Origin: Betaproteobacteria bacterium RBG_16_58_11
GTDB lineage: Bacteria > Pseudomonadota > Gammaproteobacteria > Burkholderiales > Thiobacteraceae
Reading direction: 5' to 3'
Assembly (NCBI GenBank): GCA_001770235.1
Contig: MEQN01000119.1
Span: 496-7,078 of the forward strand
DNA: 6,583 bases
The stretch's first letter is position 1. Every line of letters starts with the position of its first letter. A model generated the notes under the pieces. That model searched no databases. It saw only the letters and a list, made by a program, of their open reading frames with translations, and was not told the origin of the DNA. A program made the translations under genes and the position numbers. Positions 1-5,745 of this stretch are shown piece after piece.

Positions 1-2159
1 ACGTCTTGGCCGGCGGCGAAGGCCTTGAGCAGCCCCTCGTCGTGCGACAGATGCGCCATGATGCGCAGCTCGATTTGCGAATAATCGGCCGACACCAGCA
101 CGCTGCCTGGCGGGGCGATGAAAGCTTCACGGATGCGCCGGCCTTCCACTGTCCTCACCGGGATGTTTTGCAGATTGGGATCGCTGCTCGCCAGCCGCCC
201 GGTGACGGCGACCGCTTGGTTGTAGCTAGTGTGCACGCGCCCGGTCTGTGCGTCGACCATGCGCGGCAGTTTGTCGGTGTAGGTGGATTTGAGTTTGGCG
301 AGACCGCGATATTCGAGCAGCACCTTCGGCAGGGGATAATCGAGCGCCAATTCCGCCAGCACTTCTTCATCGGTAGAGGGGGCACCGCTCGGGGTTTTTT
401 TCTTCACCGGCAGTTGCAGTTGATTGAATAAAATCTCTTGAATCTGTTTGGGCGAATTGAGGTTGAAGGGCTGCCCGGCGAGTGCGTGGGCTTGGCTTTC
501 CAAATCGACCAACTTTTTGCCGATCTCGTGGCTCTGCGCATTCAATAAATTGACGTCGATCAATACCCCGACGCGCTCCATCTCCCACAGCACCGCCATG
601 GCCGGCAACTCGATGTTTTTGTATACCTCGTCTAGCCGCGGCTCGCACGAAATTTGCGGATACAGCACTTGATGTAAGCGCAGGGTGATGTCGGCATCTT
701 CCGCGGCATAGCGGGTAGCGGTTTCCACATCGACTTGGTCGAAGCCGATTTGCTTTGCGCCTTTTCCCGCGACTTCTTCGAAGGTAATCGTCTTGTATCC
801 CAAATGGCGCTGGGCGAGCGAATCCATGTCGTGTGATTTGTGCGCTTCCAACACATAGGATTCCAGCAGGGTGTCGTGCACGATGCCCGCTAAGGTGATG
901 CCATAGTTGGCCAGCACATGTTTGTCGTATTTCAAATGCTGGCCCAGCTTGGGCTTGCTCGCATCTTCCAACCAGGGTTTGAGCCGTTGCAGGGTGTGCT
1001 GTAAATCAAGCTGTTGCGGCGCACCTGGGCCAACGTGTGCCAGCGGCAGGTAAGCGCCCTCTAACACGGAGACCGCGAGCGAGATGCCGACCAAGCGTGC
1101 TTGCATAGCATCAAGGCTGGTGGTTTCGGTATCGACAGCAGTGAGTGGCGCATGGTTGATCTTGCCGAGCCACGCATCCAATTGGGCTTCGGTCAAAATC
1201 ATTTCGTATTGTCCGGCCTGCGCCATTGCAGGATCCAACGCTACGGCCTCGCCGCTCGCAATTTGCACATGCGCCTCGGATGCGCGCTCCGCCCGCGCAC
1301 CACCTGCCTCACCGGATGAGTTCAACTCACGCAGCCAGGTTTTGAATTCGAAGCGGCTAAACAGTTCGCGCAGCTTGTCCATATCCGGCGCATTGGGGGC
1401 GAGATTGGAGACATGCACTGGCAAAGGGACATCGCATTTGATGGTGAGCAGCGCGCGCGCCTGGGGCAGCCAGTCCAATGCCTTTCTCAAATTCTCGCCC
1501 ACCACGCCGCCGATCTCGCTCGCATGAGCCACGATGTTATCCAGCGAGCCGTATTGGGTGAGCCATTTCACGGCGGTTTTTGGTCCGACTTTTTCCACGC
1601 CCGGCACGTTGTCCACCGCGTCGCCGATCAGGGTGAGGTAGTCGATGATGCGCGCGGCGGGCACGCCGAATTTCGCTTGCACACCGGCTTCGTCCAGCTT
1701 TTCGTTGCTCATGGTGTTGACGAGTTGCACCTGCGGATTCACTAATTGCGTAATGTCTTTATCGCCGGTGGAGATGACCGTGCGCAGGCCGTGCTTTTCG
1801 GCCTCTACTGCAAGCGTACCGATCACATCATCGGCCTCGACGCCGTCGATCATCAACAAGGGCCAGCCCATGGCGACGACCGCTTCATGCAGCGGCGGGA
1901 TCTGCGCGGCGAGATCGTCCGGCATGGGCGGGCGGTGCGCTTTATAGGCGGGATAGAGATCGTCGCGGAAGGTCTTGCCTTTTGCGTCGAACACGCAAGC
2001 GATATAATCGGCGGGCACATCCTTGCGCAGCCGCTTCAGCATATTCAGCACACCGTAGATCGCGCCCGTGGGTTCGTTCTTGGCGTTGCGCAAATCAGGC
2101 AGCGCATGAAACGCGCGATACAGGTAGGATGATCCATCGACTAACAGCAAGGTTTTCAT
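1..2159 (-). CDS. polA: DNA polymerase I, N-terminal 719 residues (C-terminus cut by window edge)
   Basis: DNA polymerase I fills gaps and removes RNA primers during lagging-strand synthesis and repair. Reading from ATG at 2159, the frame stays open for 719 codons with no stop or frameshift; E. coli Pol I has 928 residues, so roughly the last 200 are missing. The 5' nuclease domain (about residues 1-270) carries the acidic metal ligands: LVDGSSYLYRAF (D8), FDAKGKTFRDD (D58), EADD (E108, D110, D111), STGDKD (D133, D135) and GDAVDNVPGV (D180, D183). An Ala/Glu/Ser-rich linker follows (about 281-300). The proofreading exonuclease domain keeps all its catalytic residues: DTETT (D343, E345), LKYD (D412) and YAAEDAD (Y484, D488). 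The polymerase domain begins with TGRLASSDPNLQNIP (R655) and motif A, ADYSQIELRI (D692); motifs B and C lie outside the window. The start is supported by the conserved MKTLLLVDGSS beginning, although no strong Shine-Dalgarno sequence precedes it. The first bases upstream are shared with the divergent gene, so its promoter probably lies inside that gene. Confidence 0.98.
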   Translation of the reverse strand, partial: MKTLLLVDGSSYLYRAFHALPDLRNAKNEPTGAIYGVLNMLKRLRKDVPADYIACVFDAKGKTFRDDLYPAYKAHRPPMPDDLAAQIPPLHEAVVAMGWPLLMIDGVEADDVIGTLAVEAEKHGLRTVISTGDKDITQLVNPQVQLVNTMSNEKLDEAGVQAKFGVPAARIIDYLTLIGDAVDNVPGVEKVGPKTAVKWLTQYGSLDNIVAHASEIGGVVGENLRKALDWLPQARALLTIKCDVPLPVHVSNLAPNAPDMDKLRELFSRFEFKTWLRELNSSGEAGGARAERASEAHVQIASGEAVALDPAMAQAGQYEMILTEAQLDAWLGKINHAPLTAVDTETTSLDAMQARLVGISLAVSVLEGAYLPLAHVGPGAPQQLDLQHTLQRLKPWLEDASKPKLGQHLKYDKHVLANYGITLAGIVHDTLLESYVLEAHKSHDMDSLAQRHLGYKTITFEEVAGKGAKQIGFDQVDVETATRYAAEDADITLRLHQVLYPQISCEPRLDEVYKNIELPAMAVLWEMERVGVLIDVNLLNAQSHEIGKKLVDLESQAHALAGQPFNLNSPKQIQEILFNQLQLPVKKKTPSGAPSTDEEVLAELALDYPLPKVLLEYRGLAKLKSTYTDKLPRMVDAQTGRVHTSYNQAVAVTGRLASSDPNLQNIPVRTVEGRRIREAFIAPPGSVLVSADYSQIELRIMAHLSHDEGLLKAFAAGQD

Positions 2160-2160
2160 T

Positions 2161-2165
2161 GGGAG
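2161..2165 (+). promoter_or_regulatory. Ribosome binding site supporting the TTG start at 2173
   Basis: GGGAG lies 7 nt before TTG 2173. The alternative in-frame ATG at 2194 is preceded by CTACCTAAG, which has no good Shine-Dalgarno match. This favours the TTG start. The site falls in the 13-bp gap to polA, just past the polA start codon. Confidence 0.55.
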
Positions 2166-2172
2166 CGGGCTC

Positions 2173-2895
2173 TTGAAAGACAAACTACCTAAGATGATTG
2201 GCGCCGAAGCGGCGTCGCAAGCCTTCTCGGCGCGTGAATCGTGGCGCGTGTTCGAGATTATGGCAGAATTCGTGGAGGCCACCGAGCGCTTGGCGCCGAT
2301 CAGCCCGGCGGTGTCGATTTTCGGCAGCGCACGCACCGCCCCCGACGACAAATACTATTTGCTCACCGAACAAATCGCGCGCCAGCTCTCCGACGCCGGC
2401 TTCTCGGTCATCTCCGGCGGCGGGCCGGGCATTATGGAAGCGGCGAACAAAGGCGCGTATTTCGGCGCCTCGCCCAGCGTCGGCCTCAACATCCAACTGC
2501 CGCACGAACAGAACAACAACCCGTTCCAGGACATCTCGCAGACCTTCAGCCACTTCTTTGCGCGCAAGGTGATGTTCGTCAAATTCGCCTCGGCCTATGT
2601 GGTGATGCCCGGCGGTTTCGGCACCATGGACGAATTGATGGAAGCGCTCACCCTGGTGCAAACCGGTAAAACGCGCAAAATCCCCATCATCCTGGTGCAT
2701 GAACCCTTCTGGGGCGGGCTGGTGGCTTGGTTTAAGAGCACCCTGGTGAATGAGGGCATGGTTGACCCCGACGACATGGATTTGATTCAGGTCATCAACG
2801 ATCCCAAAGACGTGGTGAATGCAATCTTCAAACACTACGAGACGCGCGGCTTCGAGCCGACCGCGGCGGAGCGCGAGATTCAGTTGAATTTGTAA
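2173..2895 (+). CDS. LOG-family / TIGR00730 Rossmann-fold protein (putative nucleotide phosphoribohydrolase)
   Basis: This 240-residue protein belongs to the lysine-decarboxylase-like LOG family. Studied members hydrolyse nucleoside 5'-monophosphates (cytokinin riboside monophosphates, or AMP in some bacteria) to free base and ribose 5-phosphate. The nucleotide-binding signature is complete: FGSAR (50-54), SGGGPGIMEAAN (81-92), the FARK arginine (R131) and the hallmark PGGFGTMDE (146-154) with its catalytic glutamate E154. The N-terminus (MKDKLPKMIGAEAAS) and the ending AEREIQLNL match the longer proteobacterial TIGR00730 type as I remember it, not the roughly 190-residue plant-like LOG. There is no signal peptide or membrane segment, so it is probably cytoplasmic. 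TTG 2173 is preferred because it has a GGGAG site 7 nt upstream; ATG 2194 would remove seven residues. It diverges from polA with a 13-bp gap and is followed 65 bp later by the DUF2782 gene. The enzyme family is secure, but the physiological substrate cannot be read from the sequence, and a name such as 'lysine decarboxylase' would be misleading. Confidence 0.9.
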   Translation: MKDKLPKMIGAEAASQAFSARESWRVFEIMAEFVEATERLAPISPAVSIFGSARTAPDDKYYLLTEQIARQLSDAGFSVISGGGPGIMEAANKGAYFGASPSVGLNIQLPHEQNNNPFQDISQTFSHFFARKVMFVKFASAYVVMPGGFGTMDELMEALTLVQTGKTRKIPIILVHEPFWGGLVAWFKSTLVNEGMVDPDDMDLIQVINDPKDVVNAIFKHYETRGFEPTAAEREIQLNL

Positions 2896-2927
2896 TCTTT
2901 GTTTCTATCGGCAAATGCATGCCGCTG

Positions 2928-2933
2928 TATAAT
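2928..2933 (+). promoter_or_regulatory. Candidate sigma70 -10 element for the DUF2782 gene
   Basis: A perfect TATAAT preceded by TG lies 27 bp before the ATG at 2961, which would give a leader of about 20 nt. The expected -35 position (around 2905-2910, CTATCG) is a poor match to TTGACA, so this is either a weak promoter or one that relies on the -10. It could also serve thrB by read-through. Confidence 0.45.
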
Positions 2934-2960
2934 TGCGCTACCCCAAATCAAGGATTCGCC

Positions 2961-3317
2961 ATGCGCCGCGCTCTTTACTTGTTTTTACTGCTCGCTCTCC
3001 CCCTGCTGACTCAGCCCGTCTTGGCGCAGGATGGGGCCAAGCTGCCGTCCGACCTGCAACCGGTGCCCGAGCCGCCTCCGCCGCCCCCCGGCTTTGATCT
3101 GAACCCGGCGTTGGAACCGCAGGTCACCATCACCACGCGCGGCGAGGATAAGGCGGAAGAGTTTCGCGTCGGCGGCAAGCTTTACATGATCAAGATCACC
3201 CCCAAGCATGGCGTGCCTTATTACCTGGTCGACGACAAGGGCAACGGCGGCTTCACGCGCATGGATAATCCCGATGTCGGCCTGCGCGTGCCGCAGTGGG
3301 TGTTGTTTCAGTTTTAG
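2961..3317 (+). CDS. Exported DUF2782 family protein, function unknown
   Basis: This 118-residue protein starts at ATG 2961, with AAGGA at 2950-2954 as ribosome binding site. The same frame is open back to an ATG at 2919, but that start would overlap the candidate -10 and hide the signal peptide. Residues 1-22 are a clear Sec signal peptide: positive MRR, a Leu-rich core, and likely cleavage at VLA|QD. A proline-rich linker follows (PEPPPPPPGF, about residues 36-45), then a small conserved domain with VTITTRGED, GKLYMIKITPKHGVPYYLVD and, at the C-terminus, GLRVPQWVLFQF. This matches the DUF2782 family that I recall beside polA and thrB in betaproteobacteria. No catalytic motif or cysteine is visible. 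The protein is expected to be periplasmic. Its job is unknown, and the neighbouring thrB does not by itself imply a role in threonine synthesis. Confidence 0.9.
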   Translation: MRRALYLFLLLALPLLTQPVLAQDGAKLPSDLQPVPEPPPPPPGFDLNPALEPQVTITTRGEDKAEEFRVGGKLYMIKITPKHGVPYYLVDDKGNGGFTRMDNPDVGLRVPQWVLFQF

Positions 3318-3320
3318 GTT

Positions 3321-3387
3321 GCCCCCTCTCCTAACTCTCCCCCGCTAGCGGGGGAGAGGGACTTAGGCTCGCTACGCGAGTTTCATG
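3321..3387. repeat. Palindromic repeat unit 1
   Basis: Positions 3335-3358 form a perfect 24-bp palindrome with arm CTCTCCCCCGCT and centre TA. It is followed by ACTTAGG and the small hairpin CTCGC-TAC-GCGAG at 3368-3380. It starts 4 bp after the DUF2782 stop codon. No T-run directly follows the main hairpin, so it is not a standard intrinsic terminator, although an RNA hairpin of this strength could protect or punctuate the mRNA. Confidence 0.85.
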
Positions 3388-3408
3388 TTGTACTGGTTTG
3401 TTTTTTGA

Positions 3409-3532
3409 GCCCTCTCTCCTAGCTCTCTCCCGCAAGCGGGACTGCGGAAGGGTCGCTGCGAAGCAGCGGGGTACCCACCGGCGTCCCCCTTGCGAGGGAA
3501 GAGGGATTTAGGCTCGCTACGCGAGTTACATA
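3409..3532. repeat. Palindromic repeat unit 2, expanded hairpin variant
   Basis: It shares the left arm (CTCTCTCCCGCAAG at 3423-3436) and the right flank (GAGGGATTTAGG plus CTCGC-TAC-GCGAG at 3513-3525) with unit 3, but has about 56 extra bases between them. The extra segment is itself structured. GCAAG-C-GGGAC (3432-3442) can pair with GTCCC-C-CTTGC (3483-3493), with one C/C mismatch. The loop contains CGCTGC-GAA-GCAGCG (3454-3468) and the palindrome GGGTACCC (3469-3476). The unit therefore reads as one long imperfect hairpin with an inner hairpin. That could be a nested insertion or a full-length form of which units 1 and 3 are shortened versions. Confidence 0.75.
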
Positions 3533-3552
3533 TGGTGCTGTTTTATTTTTGA

Positions 3553-3619
3553 GCCCTCTCTCCTAGCTCTCTCCCGCAAGCGGGAGAGAGGGATTTAGGC
3601 TCGCTACGCGAGTTACATA
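3553..3619. repeat. Palindromic repeat unit 3, abutting thrB
   Basis: The 11-bp arms CTCTCTCCCGC (3567-3577) and GCGGGAGAGAG (3580-3590) are perfectly complementary around a central AA. TTTAGG, the hairpin CTCGC-TAC-GCGAG (3600-3612) and TTACATA follow. The unit ends 6 bp before the thrB ATG, so its small hairpin occupies the place where the thrB ribosome binding site would be expected. Confidence 0.85.
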
Positions 3620-3625
3620 GATCGA

Positions 3626-4570
3626 ATGTCTGTTTACACCACCGTCACCGAAGCGGAACTCAAGCAGTGGCTCAAGGGCTACTCCTTGGGCGCCCTGATC
3701 GAGCTCAAGGGCATCGCCTCCGGCATCGAGAACACCAACTACTTCGTCACTACCAGCCACGGCCGCTATGTGCTGACCTTGTTCGAAAAGCTCAGGTCCG
3801 AGGATCTGCCCTATTACATCAATCTCATGGCGCATTTGTCGCGGCATGGCATTCCCTGCCCGAGCCCGATCGCCAATCTGGAAAACGGCTACCTCAATCA
3901 ACTCAACGGCAAACCGGCGTGCATGGTGAGCTGCCTGAAAGGCGCATCGCTCACTGCGCCGAATACCGGTCATTGCGCGCAGGTCGGCGAGATGCTGGCC
4001 AATATGCACTTGGCCGGCAAGAGTTATTCGGTGCAAATGCCCAATCCGCGCGGCCCCGCTTGGTGGCGCGCCACCGCGCCGGAAGTCATGCCGAAGCTCG
4101 TGGCAAATGATGCCGCGATGCTGAAAGAAGCGCTGCGTTTTCAAGGCCTGTACCGCCACCAGGATTTGCCGCGCGGCGTGATTCACGCCGACTTGTTCCG
4201 CGACAACGTGCTATTCGATGGCGACACCCTGTCCGGCGCGATCGATTTTTACTACGCCTGCAACGACGCATGGCTGTACGACCTGGCGATCACCGTCAAC
4301 GATTGGTGCGTGAGCGAGCAAGGCGAGATCGATGGCGCGCGCATGCAAGCCATGATCAAGGCCTACCACGCGGTGCGGCCCTTAAGCGCGCTGGAGCGCG
4401 GCGCTTGGCCGGTGATGCTGCGCGCCGGCGCGCTGCGCTTTTGGCTCTCGCGCTTGTATGATTTTCACTACCCGCGCCCGGGCGAACTCACGCACGCCAA
4501 AGACCCGGATCACTTCAAACGCATTCTGCAATACCACATCGCGCAGCCCAGCCCGTGGCTGGAAAGTTGA
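3626..4570 (+). CDS. thrB: Homoserine kinase, aminoglycoside-phosphotransferase-fold type
   Basis: The enzyme phosphorylates L-homoserine with ATP to O-phospho-L-homoserine, the step before threonine synthase, in the cytoplasm. The 314-residue length fits the alternative ThrB family (TIGR00938, kinase/APH fold), which is unrelated to the GHMP-fold ThrB of E. coli. The start [12 protein letters not shown], the segment [13 protein letters not shown] and the phrase [11 protein letters not shown] are typical of it. The kinase-like catalytic loop is HADLFRDN (H187, D189, N194), followed by the metal-binding aspartate in IDFYYA (D207). [12 protein letters not shown] follows as in relatives. ATG 3626 is the only reasonable start: upstream in frame there is no start codon before TAG at 3596. 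It is preceded by repeat unit 3 and lacks a clear Shine-Dalgarno sequence. Transcription may come by read-through from the DUF2782 gene, because no promoter is evident in the repeat array. Confidence 0.95.
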   Translation: MSVYTTVTEAELKQWLKGYSLGALIELKGIASGIENTNYFVTTSHGRYVLTLFEKLRSEDLPYYINLMAHLSRHGIPCPSPIANLENGYLNQLNGKPACMVSCLKGASLTAPNTGHCAQVGEMLANMHLAGKSYSVQMPNPRGPAWWRATAPEVMPKLVANDAAMLKEALRFQGLYRHQDLPRGVIHADLFRDNVLFDGDTLSGAIDFYYACNDAWLYDLAITVNDWCVSEQGEIDGARMQAMIKAYHAVRPLSALERGAWPVMLRAGALRFWLSRLYDFHYPRPGELTHAKDPDHFKRILQYHIAQPSPWLES

Positions 4571-4592
4571 GCGCTTAACCCCCGGCAAGCTT

Positions 4593-4620
4593 TTGGCCGC
4601 GCCATCCGCCCGTGTATGAT
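4593..4620 (+). promoter_or_regulatory. Candidate sigma70 promoter for the yjgN-like / M48 operon
   Basis: TTGGCC at 4593-4598 (4 of 6 to TTGACA) and TATGAT at 4615-4620 (5 of 6 to TATAAT) are separated by 16 bp. Transcription would start near 4627, about 40 nt before GTG 4666. This placement argues against the upstream GTG at 4612 being the translation start. Confidence 0.5.
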
Positions 4621-4654
4621 GATCGAGTAGCACAACAATCTACTCAAATAATAC

Positions 4655-4662
4655 AAGGGGGG
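4655..4662 (+). promoter_or_regulatory. Ribosome binding site choosing GTG 4666
   Basis: AAGGGGGG sits just upstream of GTG 4666, with the AAGGGG part 5 nt from the start codon. The alternative GTG at 4612 has no comparable site and overlaps the candidate -10 element. Confidence 0.65.
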
Positions 4663-4665
4663 AAC

Positions 4666-5745
4666 GTGCAACAGAACAACATCACATCACCGTCTGGCGG
4701 CCAAACACTGTCGTTTCAGTTCACCGGTTCGGGATTCGAATACTTCAAGATATGGATCGTCAATTTGTGCCTGACCGTTATCACGCTGGGCATTTATTCC
4801 GCGTGGGCCAAGGTGCGGCGCAACCGCTATTTCTACGGCAACACGCAGTTGGCGGGCGATGCTTTCGAATACCTGGCCAACCCGATATCCATCCTGAAGG
4901 GCCGATTGATCGCGGTGGCGTTTTTTGTCGCGCTGTCGATGTCGCAGCATTTCTCCGTGATGCTGTACGGTGTTTTGATGCTGATTTTTGTGGTGCTGTT
5001 TCCATGGATACTGGTGCGCGCCCTGGTCTTTCGCGCGCGCAATACCGCCTTTCGCAATATTCGCTTCACCTTTCGCGGCACCTACGGCCAAGCGTTCTTG
5101 AACTTTCTGCTGCTGCCCATCGTGTTGGGCATCTTCACCTTGGGCCTGATTTTCCCTTACCTGCTCTATCGCCAGAAACGCTGGTTCATCGATAACAGCG
5201 GCTTCGGCGCAGATCACTTCGATTTTGAAGCACGGGTGATCGACTACTACAAAGTATTTGGCGTGATGTTGCTGATGATTCTGGCTTTGGGGGGCGTGTT
5301 CGCACTTTTCGGTGGTCTGGCGATGGCGAGCTTAGGCGGAAAAGCGGGCGGCGATATCCAAGCCACTGTTGCGGGCTACTGGTTCCTCGGCATGGCGGCG
5401 TTCTACCTTGTCACCCTCGTGATCTATGGCTTCATGTTCGCCTACGCCAATGCGCGTTTCAGCAACATCATGTTCTGCGGCACGCGCATCGATGGCCACC
5501 AATTCGAGGCGGATTTATCGGCATGGGGCCTGTTCAAGGTGTATCTCATCAATTTGCTCGGCATCATTTTCACGCTCGGTCTTTTCATCCCCTGGGCCAA
5601 GGTGAATATCGCGCGCTATATGGCGGATCATGTTTATTTGATACCGAATGGCGATCTCGATCGCTTCGTGGCCGACCAGCAAAGCGCCGTCGCGGCGGTG
5701 GGCGAGGAAATGGGCGAGATGTTCGATATTGATATCGGCCTATGA
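4666..5745 (+). CDS. DUF898 / YjgN-type polytopic membrane protein
   Basis: From GTG 4666 the protein has 359 residues; the frame is open back to GTG 4612, but the ribosome site and promoter favour 4666. It is strongly hydrophobic. Segments likely to cross the inner membrane lie at about 24-45, 84-121 (probably two), 143-168, around 195-222, 240-263 and 288-309. Three stretches share one pattern, an aromatic or Lys-rich lead, a hydrophobic helix, TLG[IL], then a Trp/Tyr and basic residues: TLGIYSAWAKVRRNRY (from 40), TLGLIFPYLLYRQKRW (from 158) and TLGLFIPWAKVNIARY (from 303). The tail ending GEMFDIDIGL is typical of DUF898 proteins as I recall them. Function is unknown; E. coli YjgN is an uncharacterised inner-membrane relative. 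Its stop overlaps the start of the M48 protease gene (ATGA), so the two are probably made together. No catalytic motif is visible, and a transport or scaffold role would be speculation. Confidence 0.88.
   Translation: MQQNNITSPSGGQTLSFQFTGSGFEYFKIWIVNLCLTVITLGIYSAWAKVRRNRYFYGNTQLAGDAFEYLANPISILKGRLIAVAFFVALSMSQHFSVMLYGVLMLIFVVLFPWILVRALVFRARNTAFRNIRFTFRGTYGQAFLNFLLLPIVLGIFTLGLIFPYLLYRQKRWFIDNSGFGADHFDFEARVIDYYKVFGVMLLMILALGGVFALFGGLAMASLGGKAGGDIQATVAGYWFLGMAAFYLVTLVIYGFMFAYANARFSNIMFCGTRIDGHQFEADLSAWGLFKVYLINLLGIIFTLGLFIPWAKVNIARYMADHVYLIPNGDLDRFVADQQSAVAAVGEEMGEMFDIDIGL

Larger units (their letters stand above)
3318..3625. repeat. Gene-free region made of three tandem palindromic repeat units
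   Basis: The whole gap between the DUF2782 stop and the thrB start is filled by three related units beginning at 3321, 3409 and 3553. Each has the same order: a pyrimidine-rich left arm (CCCTCTC..CTA.CTCTC), a G-rich right arm, a TTAGG link, the small hairpin CTCGC-TAC-GCGAG, and a T(T/A)(T/C)CAT tail. Units 1 and 2 are each followed by a T-rich spacer ending TTTTTGAG. The first two starts are 88 bp apart and the last two 144 bp, because the middle unit carries an extra 56 bp or so. No convincing open reading frame, tRNA or transposase is seen here. This looks like a REP-type or MITE-like dispersed palindrome that has multiplied locally. Confidence 0.85.

Noticed and set aside
1084..1527. Plus-strand open frames inside polA (also 1413-1745 and 1746-2132)
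   Set aside because: The minus strand encodes an intact, motif-complete DNA polymerase I throughout, so these are shadows.
2185..2835. Open frame of 216 codons on the minus strand, antisense to the LOG-like gene
   Set aside because: It lies wholly inside a convincingly conserved plus-strand gene, its product is His/Arg/Gly-rich with no recognisable domain, and long antisense frames are expected in GC-rich codon usage.
2904..2923. Small inverted repeat GGCA...TGCC as a terminator after the LOG-like gene
   Set aside because: The stem is only about 4 bp and no T-run follows.
3335..3406. Intrinsic terminator for the DUF2782 gene
   Set aside because: The strong hairpin at 3335-3358 is followed by GGACTTAGG, not a T-run; the T-rich tract at 3398-3406 is too far away. 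It may still act on the mRNA, but a terminator call is not supported.
3321..3619. Possible CRISPR array
   Set aside because: There are only three units, the repeated part is about 67 bp and palindromic, the spacers resemble one another, and no cas gene is present.
3563..4186. Open frame of 207 codons on the minus strand, antisense to thrB
   Set aside because: It mirrors the homoserine kinase codons, resembles no known protein, and has part of its length in the palindromic repeat.
4612..4665. N-terminal extension of the YjgN-type protein from GTG 4612
   Set aside because: It has no ribosome binding site and overlaps a plausible -10 element, while GTG 4666 has AAGGGGGG just upstream.
4687..5217. 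Open frame of 176 codons on the minus strand, antisense to the membrane protein gene
   Set aside because: The product is rich in Gln, His, Lys and Arg, as expected from reading hydrophobic codons backwards; no ribosome site or domain was seen.
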